Shown: positions 17,627-27,242, counted from the stretch's first letter. The stretch is DNA of 64,000 bases from Rhodoferax bucti (GCF_005876985.1 NZ_VAHD01000002.1:682001-746000), one strand, 5' to 3'. The notes: generated by a model from the letters alone, not told the origin. Numbers and translations are program-made.

Positions 17627-18334
17627 TTAGCCCAGTGGCAGGGCGTCGAAACTGGCGTAGCAGTTCTTCAACCAGGTTTTGACGCGCTGGCGCTCGAGCA
17701 TGCCGAGGGCATCGTCGCCCTCCTTGCGGTGGATGGCGGCCCAAAAACTGGCGTTCTGCCGGTCGATCTTGCGCATGCTGGCTTCGTGGAGTTGCGGCAG
17801 GCTGATGACGTGCCCGCCCAAAGCCACGGCTTTTTTGAGCGCGGCAGAGTTTTCCAGTTGCGAAAAGTCGCTACCACGCCCCTGGTTTTTCACCACGATG
17901 TAGTTGGGGCCGGCACCAAATGTGGTGACCAGGCGGTCCAGCAGATCGACCGAGTCTTTGCCTGCATCGGCCACATGCCAGAAGTTAACCGTGATGCCCA
18001 TGCTGGCCATGAGTGAAACCAGGTCGGAGTCTTTGACCCAGCGGGCGAGGGGGGCAGCGGTTTGGGCTGCGAGGTCCACGATGATGTGGGGCTGCACGCC
18101 ATGTGCAGGCATGTCTTCAAATTGCGCGGCAATCAGGTCCAGGCCTTCGTAGCTGTCCACCACCACGGGGGCGGCGTAGTCGGCATAAAAGCGGGTGAAC
18201 GAGGTGTGCGAGCGGTCGGTGTCAAAGCCGGTGAAAGCACGGCCCTTGTCGATGAAGTGCTGGGCCAGCAGGCGTGCGACGACTGATTTGCCGACGCCGC
18301 CTTTTTCGCCGCCTATGAAGTTGATGGAGGGCAT
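17627..18334 (-). CDS. Orphan ParA/MinD-type deviant Walker A ATPase
   Basis: 235 residues. A deviant Walker A KGGVGKS lies at residues 11-17 and the switch-like FDTDRSHTSFTRF follows near residue 37; HIIVDLAAQTAAPLARW near residue 85 is the Walker B strand. The sequence is closer to the plasmid mobilisation/VirC1-like and generic ParA-domain proteins than to chromosomal ParA, and no ParB gene or parS-like cluster is seen beside it. Its partner and cargo are unknown. It lies 29 bases after the AbrB-type membrane protein gene, so the pair may be co-transcribed. The ATG at 18334 gives the correct short N-terminus (MPSINFIGGE); upstream open frame is antisense noise. Confidence 0.8.
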   Translation of the reverse strand: MPSINFIGGEKGGVGKSVVARLLAQHFIDKGRAFTGFDTDRSHTSFTRFYADYAAPVVVDSYEGLDLIAAQFEDMPAHGVQPHIIVDLAAQTAAPLARWVKDSDLVSLMASMGITVNFWHVADAGKDSVDLLDRLVTTFGAGPNYIVVKNQGRGSDFSQLENSAALKKAVALGGHVISLPQLHEASMRKIDRQNASFWAAIHRKEGDDALGMLERQRVKTWLKNCYASFDALPLG

Positions 18335-18363
18335 GAGAATCCTGGGTGAAGTGAAAAGAAAAA

Positions 18364-19515
18364 TTAAGGGTGTGTGCGGCCGGCCACGCGTTGCACCAGC
18401 CAGCGCGAGAGGCGTGGCCCGAGCAACAGCACCATGAAAAAACGCACCATCTGCATGGCCATGACAAAGCCGGCATCCACGGCGGCACTTACCGCAATGA
18501 CCGCGACCGAATCTGCGCCGCCCGGGCTGGTGGCCAGGTAGGCGGTGAGGGGCGGCACGCCACCCAGCACCATGAGGCCGGTGGCAATCAGCAAGCCCAG
18601 CGCAATGAGTGCGCCAATGGCCAGCAACACGCGCGGCAGTACCCGCCAGGCGTGCTCCAAAATCGCGCGGTTGAAGCGCAGGCCGATGCCCCAGCCCAAC
18701 ACGGCATAGGCCAAGGCCAGCAGCGGGCCGGGTAGCTCCAGCTTCCAGGGGCTGAGGTTGTCCAGCACCAGGCCCAACGCCATGGGCACGAGCAGCGCTG
18801 CCCCCGGGAACCCTAGCACCCGCCCCAGCCAAGCAGCTACCAGCACCAAAGCCACACTGATGCCGGCGTGGGTGGGGTTGTGGATGGTGAGCCACTGGCC
18901 GAATTGCGCACCCCAGCTCAGTGCCGCCACGCCGGCCGGCGCAGCCGACACCGAGGCGTAGTGCGCCACCAGCGAGGCAATCGCCGTGACGATGGCCACC
19001 CGCAGGTATTGCATGAAGGCCACCAGCCGCGTGTCGGCACCAAAGTCGCCTGCCATCAGCACCATAGCTGAGGCAGCACCCGGTGCCAGGCCCCACACGG
19101 CAGTGCTGCCCGGCAGCAGGCCGCTGCGCATGAGCCAATAGCCCAGCAGCACGCTGGCGCTCATCACCGCGAATGCAATGCCCAGAAACAGCGGCCATTC
19201 ACCGGCCACACGGTGCAGCACCTCGAAGTGCAGGCTGCGCGCCATCAGGCAGGCAATGACAGCCTGACCAATGGCAAACAACGGGGCAGGTACTTGCACC
19301 TCCATATCCTGCGTGGCCAGCACGACGGCGGCCAGCATGCAGCCCAGCAGCATGCCTGCCGGCACGCCGATGCTGAGAAACACGGCACTGCCCAGCGCGC
19401 TGCACAACAGCAGGGCCGGCCAGTGCAGCCGAGGCCGGTGGCGTAAAGACGGAAATCGCAGATCAGTTCCTGCGCATGTCTTTGGTGAATGGAAACTCTT
19501 TGCTGCCAGGCACAT
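18364..19515 (-). CDS. AbrB-type (former ammonia monooxygenase-like) membrane protein
   Basis: 383 residues, almost entirely hydrophobic, with about ten predicted membrane segments. Two similar halves each end with a Gly/Pro-rich loop (GLAPGAASAMVLMA near residue 145; TSPGGADSVAVIA near residue 330), the pattern of the duplicated AbrB family (PF05145), once mislabelled as ammonia monooxygenase. Function is unknown; transport or regulation has been suggested. The ATG at 19515 overlaps the upstream transglutaminase gene by 53 bases. No other good start is seen before the first membrane segment near residue 32, but the true start is uncertain. Confidence 0.8.
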   Translation of the reverse strand: MCLAAKSFHSPKTCAGTDLRFPSLRHRPRLHWPALLLCSALGSAVFLSIGVPAGMLLGCMLAAVVLATQDMEVQVPAPLFAIGQAVIACLMARSLHFEVLHRVAGEWPLFLGIAFAVMSASVLLGYWLMRSGLLPGSTAVWGLAPGAASAMVLMAGDFGADTRLVAFMQYLRVAIVTAIASLVAHYASVSAAPAGVAALSWGAQFGQWLTIHNPTHAGISVALVLVAAWLGRVLGFPGAALLVPMALGLVLDNLSPWKLELPGPLLALAYAVLGWGIGLRFNRAILEHAWRVLPRVLLAIGALIALGLLIATGLMVLGGVPPLTAYLATSPGGADSVAVIAVSAAVDAGFVMAMQMVRFFMVLLLGPRLSRWLVQRVAGRTHP

Positions 19516-22500
19516 GGATGGTGGCAGGTGGCACCACCAGCATGCCCGGTGTGTGGCCCATGGCGGCGAAGCGGGCCAAGCGGCGGCTCTCGGCCTCGTA
19601 GCTGTTCACTGGGAAGGTGTCGTAATTGCGCCCGCCGGGGTGGGCCACAAAGTACTGGCAACCGCCCAGCGAGCGCTTCATCCAGGTGTCCACAATGTCG
19701 AAGGTCAGCGGGGCATGCACGCCGATGGTGGGGTGCAGGCTGCTCGGCGGGTTCCAGGCTTTGTAGCGCACAGCGGCTACAAATTCACCCACGGTGCCGG
19801 TGCTGGTCATGGGCAAGGCTTCGCCGTTGCAGGTGACCACGTATCGGCTCTCATTCAGCCCGGTGACACGCACTTCCAGGCGCTCCAGGCTGGAGTCCAC
19901 ATAGCGGGCGGTGCCGCCAGCAGCGCTTTCTTCGCCCATCACATGCCAGGGCTCCAGCGCGTTGCGCAGTGTCAGCTCGACGCCCATGCTCTTGACCGAG
20001 CCTACCAGCGGGAAGCGGAACTCGTAGTGCGGGGCGAACCAGCTGGTATCAAACGCGTAGCCGGCCGCGTTCATGTCGGCGATCACGTCATCAAAGTCCA
20101 TTTTGATGAAAGTGGGCAGCATGTAGCGGTCGTGCAGCTCGGTGCCCCAGCGGGTGACCGGTGCCTTGTACGGCGTTTTCCAGAAGCGGGCCACGAGTGC
20201 GCGCAGCAAGAGTTGCTGCACGCTGCTCATATGGGGGTGGGGCGGCATCTCGAAGGCGCGCAATTCCAGCAGGCCCAAGCGGCCTGTGCTGGAATCCGGC
20301 GAGTACATCTTGTCGATGGAGAACTCGCTGCGGTGGGTGTTGCCGGTGACGTCGATCAGGATGTTGCGCAGCGTGCGGTCCACCAACCAGGGCGGCATGC
20401 TCTGGCCATACAACTCGCGGTTTTTGTAGATCTGCTCGATGGCAATTTCCAACTCATAAAGCTGGTCGTTGCGGGCTTCGTCCACGCGCGGGGCCTGGCT
20501 GGTGGGGCCGACAAACATGCCGCTGAACAGGTAGCTTAAAGATGGGTGGTTGTGCCAATACAGCAGCAGGCTGGCCAGTAGCTCCGGCTTGCGCAAAAAC
20601 GGGCTGTCTGCGGGCGTGGCGCCGCCCATCACAAAGTGGTTGCCGCCGCCGGTGCCGGTGTGGCGGCCATCGGTCATGAACTTCTCGGCACTCAGGCGAG
20701 ACTCAAAGGCCGCGTTGTACAAAAACTCGGTGTTGGTGACCAGCTCACGCCAGTTAGTAACCGGGTGCACGTTCACCTCGATCACGCCGGGGTCGGGGGT
20801 GACTTGCAGGAGCTTCAGGCGGGGGTCGCGGGGGGGCGGGTAGCCTTCCAGCACCACTTGCATCTTGAGCTCGGTGGCCGTGGCCTCGATGGCGGCCAGC
20901 AGGTCCAGGTAGTCTTCCAGGCGCTCCAGCGGCGGCATGAAGATGTACATCACGCCCGATTTGGAGCCCACGGCCTCGGCTTTGGGGCCGCTGGCGCGGC
21001 GGGGGTCGCGCACTTCCACGCACAGGGCGGTGCGGGTGATCCAGTGGGCGGACTCAAAGCGGTTCGGAGCCTGCGCGTACATCGCAGGCTCAGGCTGCTT
21101 GGCGCTCTGGGCGTTGGTGGCAATGCTGGTGTCGCCGGTGCCCTTGGCGGTTTGCATCTTGCGGCCGGCTTCCGGCACGGCGAGGTTGCCGGCCAGGTAG
21201 GGCATGCCATTGGCGGCCACTGACCCTGTAATTGCTGTCCCAGTGGCGCCTGCATTGGCGGTTCCCGCGACCGTGGTTGCGTTGGGTGCGTAGCGCTGTG
21301 CAAAGGCTGCGTGTGGGGGCAGCGCGCCGCGGTCTACGGTCGGGTCGCGTTCCACCAAATAGGGGTAGTCGCCTTGGCTGACCCAGGGCAGGGAATCCAG
21401 CGGCAGGCGCAGGCCCATGGGCGAGTCGCCGGGCATGAGGTACATGCGCTCATCGCGGAAGAACCAGGGGCCGGTGGTCCAGCTCGGTCCGGTCAGGCGC
21501 GGGCCATCGCCCACCTTGAGCGGCAGCACATAGCCCACCACTGAGTCCAGCTTCTGCTCGAACACACGGCGCAGGCGTGCGCGCTCCATCTCGTCGTCGA
21601 GCTTGCTGTTGAAGGGGTCCACATTCACCGGCAGGCGGCGCTCGCGCCACAGGTAATACCAAGTGTCTTCATAGCCGGCTTGCACGTATTGGTCGGTCAG
21701 CCCCAACCGGCTGGCCAGGGTGCGGATGAAGGTGCCCGCGTCTTCGGCGGTGTAGTGAGTGGGCTTGCGCTCGTCGGTGAACAGGGCGGGGTTGTTCCAC
21801 ACCTTTTGTTTGTCGGCACGCCAGTAAATGTTGAGGGCCCAGCGTGGCAGCTGCTCGCCGGGGTACCACTTGCCCTGGCCGAAGTGCAGAAAGCCGCCCT
21901 GGCCGTATTCGTCGCGCAGCTTGTGCACCAGTTCGGTGGCGAAGCCGCGCTTGGTGGGGCCCAGGGCGTCGGTGTTCCACTCGGGCGCGTCCCGGTCGTT
22001 CACCGCCACAAAGGTGGGCTCGCCACCCATGGTCAGGCGCACATCGCCGGCCACGAGTTCTGCGTCTACCGCGTCGCCCAGGGTCATGACCTCGGCCCAT
22101 TGCTCGGGTGTGTAGGGCTTGGTAACGCGGGGGGATTCGTACAGACGGGTAACCTGCATGTGGTGGGCGAACTCCACCTCGCACTTGTCCACGCCACCTT
22201 CAATCGGGGCTGCACCGCTGGGTTGCGGGGTGCAGGCCAGCGGGATGTGGCCTTCGCCGGCCAGCAAGCCGCTGGTGGCGTCCAGCCCGATCCAGCCTGC
22301 GCCGGGCAGGTAGACCTCGCACCAGGCGTGCAGATCGGTGAAGTCGACTTCGGTGCCGCTGGGGCCGTCCAGGGATTTGACGTCCGGGGCCAGCTGAATC
22401 AGGTAGCCCGAGACAAAGCGCGCTGCCAGCCCGCAGTGGCGCAGCAGTTGCACCAGCAGCCAGCCGGAGTCGCGGCACGACCCGCTGGCCAGCGTCAGGG

Positions 22501-23014
22501 TTTCTTCCGGCGTTTGCACACCGGGCTCCATGCGGATGGTGTAGCTGACGGCGTTATGTACGAGCTGGTTGATGTAGACCAGAAAGTCGATGGTGCGGCG
22601 TTCCTTGAGGTCGATAGCCTTCAGGAATTTTTCGAACGCCGGGGTCAGCGGCTCGGCCACCAGGTAGGGAGCCAGCTCCTGGCCCAGCAGCTTGTCGTAC
22701 TTGAAGGGGAAGTTCTCGGCCGCAGGCTCCAGGAAGAAGTCAAAGGGGTTGTACACCGCCATTTCGACCACCAGGTCGACCGTGACTTTGAACTCCTTGG
22801 TTTTTTCGGGGAACACCAGGCGGGCCTGGTAGTTGGCAAACGGATCTTGCTGCCAGTTCACAAAGTGGGTGCTGGGCTCGACTTTGAGCGAGTACGAAAT
22901 GATTTTGCTGCGGCAGTGTGGCGCCGGGCGCAGGCGGATAACTTGGGGGCCGAGGTTGACCAGGCGGTCGTACGAATAGTGGGTAACGTGGTTCAGCGCT
23001 GCGTGAATGGACAT
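19463..23014 (-). CDS. Large transglutaminase / DUF2126 protein
   Basis: 1183 residues. An N-terminal transglutaminase domain (1-300) has C180 (ASGSCRDSG), H229 (DLHAWCE) and D245 (IGLDATSG). The rest is DUF2126 (COG4196): LTMGGEPTFVAVND near residue 330, FGQGKWYPGEQLPRWA near 380, FMPPLERLEDYLDLL, GGGNHFVMGGATPADSPFLR and RNILIDVTGNTHRSEFSIDK. DUF2126 has been predicted to be an amidoligase-related domain acting with ATP-grasp, alpha-E and transglutaminase partners. Residues about 570-655 are a low-complexity Ala/Thr/Gly linker absent from the well-conserved core. Divergent from comEC; its stop lies within the AbrB-type gene. Confidence 0.9.
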   Translation of the reverse strand: MSIHAALNHVTHYSYDRLVNLGPQVIRLRPAPHCRSKIISYSLKVEPSTHFVNWQQDPFANYQARLVFPEKTKEFKVTVDLVVEMAVYNPFDFFLEPAAENFPFKYDKLLGQELAPYLVAEPLTPAFEKFLKAIDLKERRTIDFLVYINQLVHNAVSYTIRMEPGVQTPEETLTLASGSCRDSGWLLVQLLRHCGLAARFVSGYLIQLAPDVKSLDGPSGTEVDFTDLHAWCEVYLPGAGWIGLDATSGLLAGEGHIPLACTPQPSGAAPIEGGVDKCEVEFAHHMQVTRLYESPRVTKPYTPEQWAEVMTLGDAVDAELVAGDVRLTMGGEPTFVAVNDRDAPEWNTDALGPTKRGFATELVHKLRDEYGQGGFLHFGQGKWYPGEQLPRWALNIYWRADKQKVWNNPALFTDERKPTHYTAEDAGTFIRTLASRLGLTDQYVQAGYEDTWYYLWRERRLPVNVDPFNSKLDDEMERARLRRVFEQKLDSVVGYVLPLKVGDGPRLTGPSWTTGPWFFRDERMYLMPGDSPMGLRLPLDSLPWVSQGDYPYLVERDPTVDRGALPPHAAFAQRYAPNATTVAGTANAGATGTAITGSVAANGMPYLAGNLAVPEAGRKMQTAKGTGDTSIATNAQSAKQPEPAMYAQAPNRFESAHWITRTALCVEVRDPRRASGPKAEAVGSKSGVMYIFMPPLERLEDYLDLLAAIEATATELKMQVVLEGYPPPRDPRLKLLQVTPDPGVIEVNVHPVTNWRELVTNTEFLYNAAFESRLSAEKFMTDGRHTGTGGGNHFVMGGATPADSPFLRKPELLASLLLYWHNHPSLSYLFSGMFVGPTSQAPRVDEARNDQLYELEIAIEQIYKNRELYGQSMPPWLVDRTLRNILIDVTGNTHRSEFSIDKMYSPDSSTGRLGLLELRAFEMPPHPHMSSVQQLLLRALVARFWKTPYKAPVTRWGTELHDRYMLPTFIKMDFDDVIADMNAAGYAFDTSWFAPHYEFRFPLVGSVKSMGVELTLRNALEPWHVMGEESAAGGTARYVDSSLERLEVRVTGLNESRYVVTCNGEALPMTSTGTVGEFVAAVRYKAWNPPSSLHPTIGVHAPLTFDIVDTWMKRSLGGCQYFVAHPGGRNYDTFPVNSYEAESRRLARFAAMGHTPGMLVVPPATIHVPGSKEFPFTKDMRRN

Positions 23015-23161
23015 GGGCCGGTCTCGGTAAGTCTCACAGGAAAGCCGCGCGGCCCGGGCCGCGCAACCCCCATACTAACAATCGGGTTTGACAAGCACTT
23101 CAAGCAAGGTCCGCGCCATGGCCGCGCCATCGCCCCCTAGTGACCACGCTAGCATGCCACC

Positions 23162-25651
23162 ATGCACGCCACTGCCTCCCGCATTGCCATCTGGCCCCGC
23201 ACCGGCCTGGCGTTGGGCGGCGGGCTGCTGCTGGGCATGGCCTTGCAGCTACAGCAGGCGGGCTTGCTTTCAGCAGGAATTTATGCATTATTTGTGCTGC
23301 TAGCGCTCGTTCTGTATGCGCTAGTAGCTATCAAAAAGAGAGCAGATGCAGGAAGCCAGGTCACCGTGCTGCTGGCCGCTGCGGCATTCGCATGGGGCCT
23401 GACCGGCTTGCGGGCCTTGCTGTTTGTGAGCCAGGCACTGAACCCGGCCCTGGAGGGGCGCGACGTGCTGGTTACCGGCGTGGTGGTCGATATGCCCCAA
23501 GTCACGGAGGCCGGTTTGCGCCTGCGCTTGGCGACGGAGGCCGCGGAGCTGGATGGGCAAGCGGTGCAGGTGCCCGCGCTGCTGGATGTGGGCTGGTACA
23601 CCAGCGCCTACAACGCCCAAGCGCAAGTGCCGGAGCTGCAACGCCCGCCGCCGGACCTGCGCGCCGGCCAGCGCTGGCGTCTGTCACTGCGCCTGAAAGC
23701 GCCGCACGGCAGTGTGAATCCGCATGGTTTTGACTACGAGCTGTACCTGTGGGAGCAAGGCGTGCAGGCCACCGGCTATGTGCGCGCTACCGCCAGCGCA
23801 CCGCCACCGCAGATGCTGGGGCAAACCTGGGCGGCGCCCGTGGCCCTGGCCCGTCAGTGGGTGCGTGAGCGCATCCAGGCGCATGTGGCCGATGCCCGCT
23901 CCGCCGGCCTGCTGGCCGCGCTGGTGGTGGGCGACCAGCGCGCTATCGACCGCAACGACTGGGATGTGTTCCGCGCCACAGGGGTGAGCCATCTTGTGAG
24001 TATTTCTGGTACCCATATCACTATGTTTGCCTGGCTGGCGGTGGGCGTGGTGGGGTGGCTGTGGCGTGGCTCAGCCCGCTTGTGCGGTTGGTGGCCGGCG
24101 CCGCAGGCGGCGTTGATGTGTGGTGTGGCGCTGGCGTGGGCCTATGCCTTGTTTTCCGGCTGGGGCGTGCCGGCGCAGCGCACGTGCGTGATGCTGGCGA
24201 CTGTGGCGGTGCTGCGCTTGTCGGGCGCGCGCTGGCCGTGGCCCTGGGTGTGGTTGCTCACCGCCGTGGTGGTCTTGCTGTGGGACCCGTGGGCGATGCT
24301 GCAGGCGGGCTTCTGGCTCAGTTTTGTGGCGGTGGGGGTGCTATTTGCGACCAGCATTGCTATGGATTTGAGAGCTGCTCCCGCAGATGCTGCGCGCGCT
24401 AGCGCGGCAAAAGACTCTCAAGTTCGCCGTGTCTGCCGCTGGGGCGTGCTGACGGTGGTGCATCTGCTACGCGAGCAGTGGGTGGTCACGCTGGCGCTGG
24501 CACCGCTGGGGCTGTTGCTGTTCGGGCAGGTGTCGCTCATTGGGCTGGTGGCCAATGCATTGGCCATTCCGTGGGTCACGCTGGTCCTCACCCCCTTGGC
24601 CATGGCGGGCGTGGTGTGGCCCGAGTTGTGGACGGCGGCCAGCGGCGCGGTGGCTTTGTTGTATGCGGGGCTGGATGTGTTGGCCGCCTGGCCCTGGAGC
24701 AGTTGGAGTGCGCCCGTGCCGCCGCTGGCAATGGGCATGGCCGGGGTGCTGGGCGGCGTGTTGCTGGTGCTGCCCATGCCGTGGGCGGTGCGGAGTGCGG
24801 GTGTGCCCCTGCTATGGCTCGCCGTGCTGTGGCGCCCCGCATTGCCGGCACCAGGGGAGTTTGAGTTACTGGCCGCCGACATCGGCCAAGGCAATGCGGT
24901 GCTGGTGCAAACCGCGCACCACGCCTTGCTGTTTGACACCGGCCCGCGCTACAGCTTGGAGAGCGATGCCGGCAACCGCGTAATGCTGCCTTTGCTCAAA
25001 GCACTGGATGTGCGGCTGGACACCGTGGTGCTCAGCCACCGGGATATGGACCATGTGGGCGGCGCCGCAGCGGTGCTCATGCAGCAGCCGCAAGCGGCGT
25101 TGCTGAGCTCTCTGGAGCCGCAGCATGCCTTGCAGCAACTCCGCCATTCCGAGCGCTGCGAGGCCGGTCAACACTGGGCGTGGGATGGGGTGGAGTTCGA
25201 GGTGCTGCAGCCGCAGGCCGGCGCTTACGAGGGGCAGCCGGCACCCAAGCCCAACGCCTTGTCCTGCGTGCTGCGCATCAGCAATGGCCGCCAGACTGTA
25301 TTGCTGGCGGGCGACATCGAAGCGGCCCAGGAGCGGCAGATGCTGGCCGATCCGGCGACTGCCGCCAAGCTGCGCGCCGACGTGTTGCTGGTGCCGCACC
25401 ACGGCAGTAAAACATCCAGCACGCCCGAGTTCTTGCAGGCGGTGCAAGCGCAGCACGCGTTGGTGCAGGCGGGCTACCGCAACCGCTATGGTCATCCGGC
25501 CGCTGCGGTGCTGGAGCGCTACCAGGATTTACGCATCCATCTGGTGCCATCGCCCCGTTGTGGTGCAGCGCGCTGGCGCTCTGCAGAGCCCCAAAATGTG
25601 GCGTGTATGCGGGAAGACGAGCGGCATTATTGGCGCCACGATGTGCCATAG
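23162..25651 (+). CDS. comEC: DNA uptake channel ComEC/Rec2
   Basis: 829-residue inner-membrane protein that translocates single-stranded DNA during transformation. It has N-terminal membrane segments, a soluble OB-like DUF4131 region (about 65-215), the polytopic competence domain (about 225-540: DVFRATGVSHLVSISGTHITMF, shown in part), and a C-terminal metallo-beta-lactamase domain from about 570 with DIGQGNAVLVQ, LLFDTGP and SHRDMDHVGG. Length is normal. Oddity: two 44-bp repeat copies are embedded in frame, copy 4 (codons 47-61, LALVLYALVAIKKR, ending a membrane helix) and copy 5 (codons 400-414, AMDLRAAPADAARA, in a loop). No other competence gene is adjacent. Confidence 0.93.
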   Translation: MHATASRIAIWPRTGLALGGGLLLGMALQLQQAGLLSAGIYALFVLLALVLYALVAIKKRADAGSQVTVLLAAAAFAWGLTGLRALLFVSQALNPALEGRDVLVTGVVVDMPQVTEAGLRLRLATEAAELDGQAVQVPALLDVGWYTSAYNAQAQVPELQRPPPDLRAGQRWRLSLRLKAPHGSVNPHGFDYELYLWEQGVQATGYVRATASAPPPQMLGQTWAAPVALARQWVRERIQAHVADARSAGLLAALVVGDQRAIDRNDWDVFRATGVSHLVSISGTHITMFAWLAVGVVGWLWRGSARLCGWWPAPQAALMCGVALAWAYALFSGWGVPAQRTCVMLATVAVLRLSGARWPWPWVWLLTAVVVLLWDPWAMLQAGFWLSFVAVGVLFATSIAMDLRAAPADAARASAAKDSQVRRVCRWGVLTVVHLLREQWVVTLALAPLGLLLFGQVSLIGLVANALAIPWVTLVLTPLAMAGVVWPELWTAASGAVALLYAGLDVLAAWPWSSWSAPVPPLAMGMAGVLGGVLLVLPMPWAVRSAGVPLLWLAVLWRPALPAPGEFELLAADIGQGNAVLVQTAHHALLFDTGPRYSLESDAGNRVMLPLLKALDVRLDTVVLSHRDMDHVGGAAAVLMQQPQAALLSSLEPQHALQQLRHSERCEAGQHWAWDGVEFEVLQPQAGAYEGQPAPKPNALSCVLRISNGRQTVLLAGDIEAAQERQMLADPATAAKLRADVLLVPHHGSKTSSTPEFLQAVQAQHALVQAGYRNRYGHPAAAVLERYQDLRIHLVPSPRCGAARWRSAEPQNVACMREDERHYWRHDVP
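23300..23343 (-). repeat. 44-bp dispersed repeat, copy 4 (inside comEC)
   Basis: Minus-strand blocks GCTCT, ATAGCTACT, AGCGCA and AGCGCTAG at family spacing. Relative to comEC it is inverted, and is read L-A-L-V-L-Y-A-L-V-A-I-K-K-R. Confidence 0.82.
24359..24402 (+). repeat. 44-bp dispersed repeat, copy 5 (inside comEC)
   Basis: Forward blocks GCTAT, AGAGCTGCT, CCCGCA and CGCGCTAG at family spacing, 1.06 kb from copy 4 in the same gene and in the opposite orientation. Read A-M-D-L-R-A-A-P-A-D-A-A-R-A. Confidence 0.82.
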
Positions 25652-25710
25652 TGGTGCATCGGTGCTGTGGCCCGAAGTTTGCATAAGAGGTATTCAGAGA
25701 GGTCTTTTAC

Positions 25711-27225
25711 ATGCAGAAATTCGACGAGATGTACACCCAGCTCCCTTATGAATTTTTCAGCAAGGGCAGCCAGATAAGAGACCACTACAAGATTTACGAC
25801 GAATGGCTTGCGCGCCAGCCCGGCGACATGATGGCCAAACGCCGTGAGGAGGCGGAAATGATCTTCCGCCGCGTGGGCATCACCTTCGCCGTGTACGGCG
25901 AAAAGGACGAGGACGGCTCCGGTACCGAGCGCCTGATCCCGTTTGACCTGATCCCCCGCATCATCCCGGCCCACGAATGGTCCAGCATGGAAAAAGGCCT
26001 GGTGCAGCGCGTGAATGCGCTCAACCGCTTCATCCACGACATTTACCACGACCAGGAAATTCTGAAAGCCGGCGTCGTGCCGCGCGACCAGATTGAGGGC
26101 AACGCCCAGTTCCGCCCCGAGATGGTGGGGGTCGATGTGCCGCACCAGATTTATTCGCACATCTCCGGCATCGACATCGTGCGGGCGCCGGATGCCAAGG
26201 GCAACGGCGAGTACTACGTGCTCGAAGACAACCTGCGCGTACCCAGCGGCGTGAGCTACATGCTGGAAGACCGCAAGATGATGATGCGGTTGTTCCCTGA
26301 TCTGTTCAGCGCGCACCGCGTGGCGCCTGTGGCCCATTACCCCGACTTGCTGTTGGAGACCCTGCGCCAGAGCAGCCCGGCCACTACCGCCGAGCCCACC
26401 GTGGTGGTGCTCACGCCCGGCATGTACAACAGTGCTTACTTTGAGCATGCCTTCCTAGCCCAGCAGATGGGGGTGGAGCTGGTCGAGGGGCAGGACTTGT
26501 TTGTCAAAGACAACTTTGTCTACATGCGCACCACCCGCGGCCCGCGCCGTGTGGATGTGATCTACCGCCGCGTGGATGATGACTTTTTGGACCCTACCGT
26601 CTTCCGCCCTACGTCAACCTTGGGTTGCGCCGGCCTCATCAACGCCTACCGCGCGGGCAATGTGACCATCTGCAACGCCGTAGGTACCGGCATTGCGGAC
26701 GACAAGTCCATCTACCCCTACGTGCCCAAGATGATCGAGTTCTACCTCGGTGAGAAGCCCATCCTTAACAACGTGCCCACCTACATGTGCCGCAACAAGG
26801 ATGACCTGGCCTACACGCTGGCCAACTTGAAGGACTTGGTCGTGAAAGAGGTGCACGGTGCCGGTGGCTACGGCATGCTGGTGGGGCCTGCTGCCACCAA
26901 GGCCGAGATTGAAGACTTCCGCAAAGCAGTGCTGGCCAACCCCGCCGGCTATATCGCTCAGCCCACCCTGAGTTTGTCCAGCTGCCCCACCTTTGTGGAG
27001 AGCGGCATCGCACCGCGCCACATCGACCTGCGCCCCTATGTGCTCTCGGGCAAGACCGTGCAAATGGTGCCGGGTGGCCTGACCCGAGTCGCCTTGAAAG
27101 AAGGCTCGCTGGTTGTCAACAGCAGCCAGGGCGGCGGCACCAAAGACACCTGGATTCTGGAAGAAGACGTGCCTGCGGCTCCCGCTGCAACAGCCGCCAC
27201 CCAGTCGCAAACACAGTCAGCTTAA
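25711..27225 (+). CDS. Circularly permuted ATP-grasp protein (DUF404/DUF407, COG2308)
   Basis: 504 residues. Typical signatures: DMMAKRREEAEMIFRRVGIT near the N-terminus, RFIHDIYHDQEIL, YYVLEDNLRVPSGVSYMLE (the permuted ATP-grasp nucleotide site), VVLTPGMYNSAYFEHAFLA, EGQDLFVKDNFVYM and FRPTSTLGCAGLINAYRAGNV. This is the stand-alone version of the domain fused to alpha-E at 14403-17021, but the sequences are clearly different subfamilies. The predicted activity is ATP-dependent amide ligation on an unknown substrate. The C-terminal 15 residues are Ala/Thr/Gln-rich. It begins a two-gene operon with the alpha-E gene 18 bases on; no transglutaminase follows in this operon. Confidence 0.9.
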   Translation: MQKFDEMYTQLPYEFFSKGSQIRDHYKIYDEWLARQPGDMMAKRREEAEMIFRRVGITFAVYGEKDEDGSGTERLIPFDLIPRIIPAHEWSSMEKGLVQRVNALNRFIHDIYHDQEILKAGVVPRDQIEGNAQFRPEMVGVDVPHQIYSHISGIDIVRAPDAKGNGEYYVLEDNLRVPSGVSYMLEDRKMMMRLFPDLFSAHRVAPVAHYPDLLLETLRQSSPATTAEPTVVVLTPGMYNSAYFEHAFLAQQMGVELVEGQDLFVKDNFVYMRTTRGPRRVDVIYRRVDDDFLDPTVFRPTSTLGCAGLINAYRAGNVTICNAVGTGIADDKSIYPYVPKMIEFYLGEKPILNNVPTYMCRNKDDLAYTLANLKDLVVKEVHGAGGYGMLVGPAATKAEIEDFRKAVLANPAGYIAQPTLSLSSCPTFVESGIAPRHIDLRPYVLSGKTVQMVPGGLTRVALKEGSLVVNSSQGGGTKDTWILEEDVPAAPAATAATQSQTQSA

Positions 27226-27242
27226 GGACGAGGAAACCTTTT

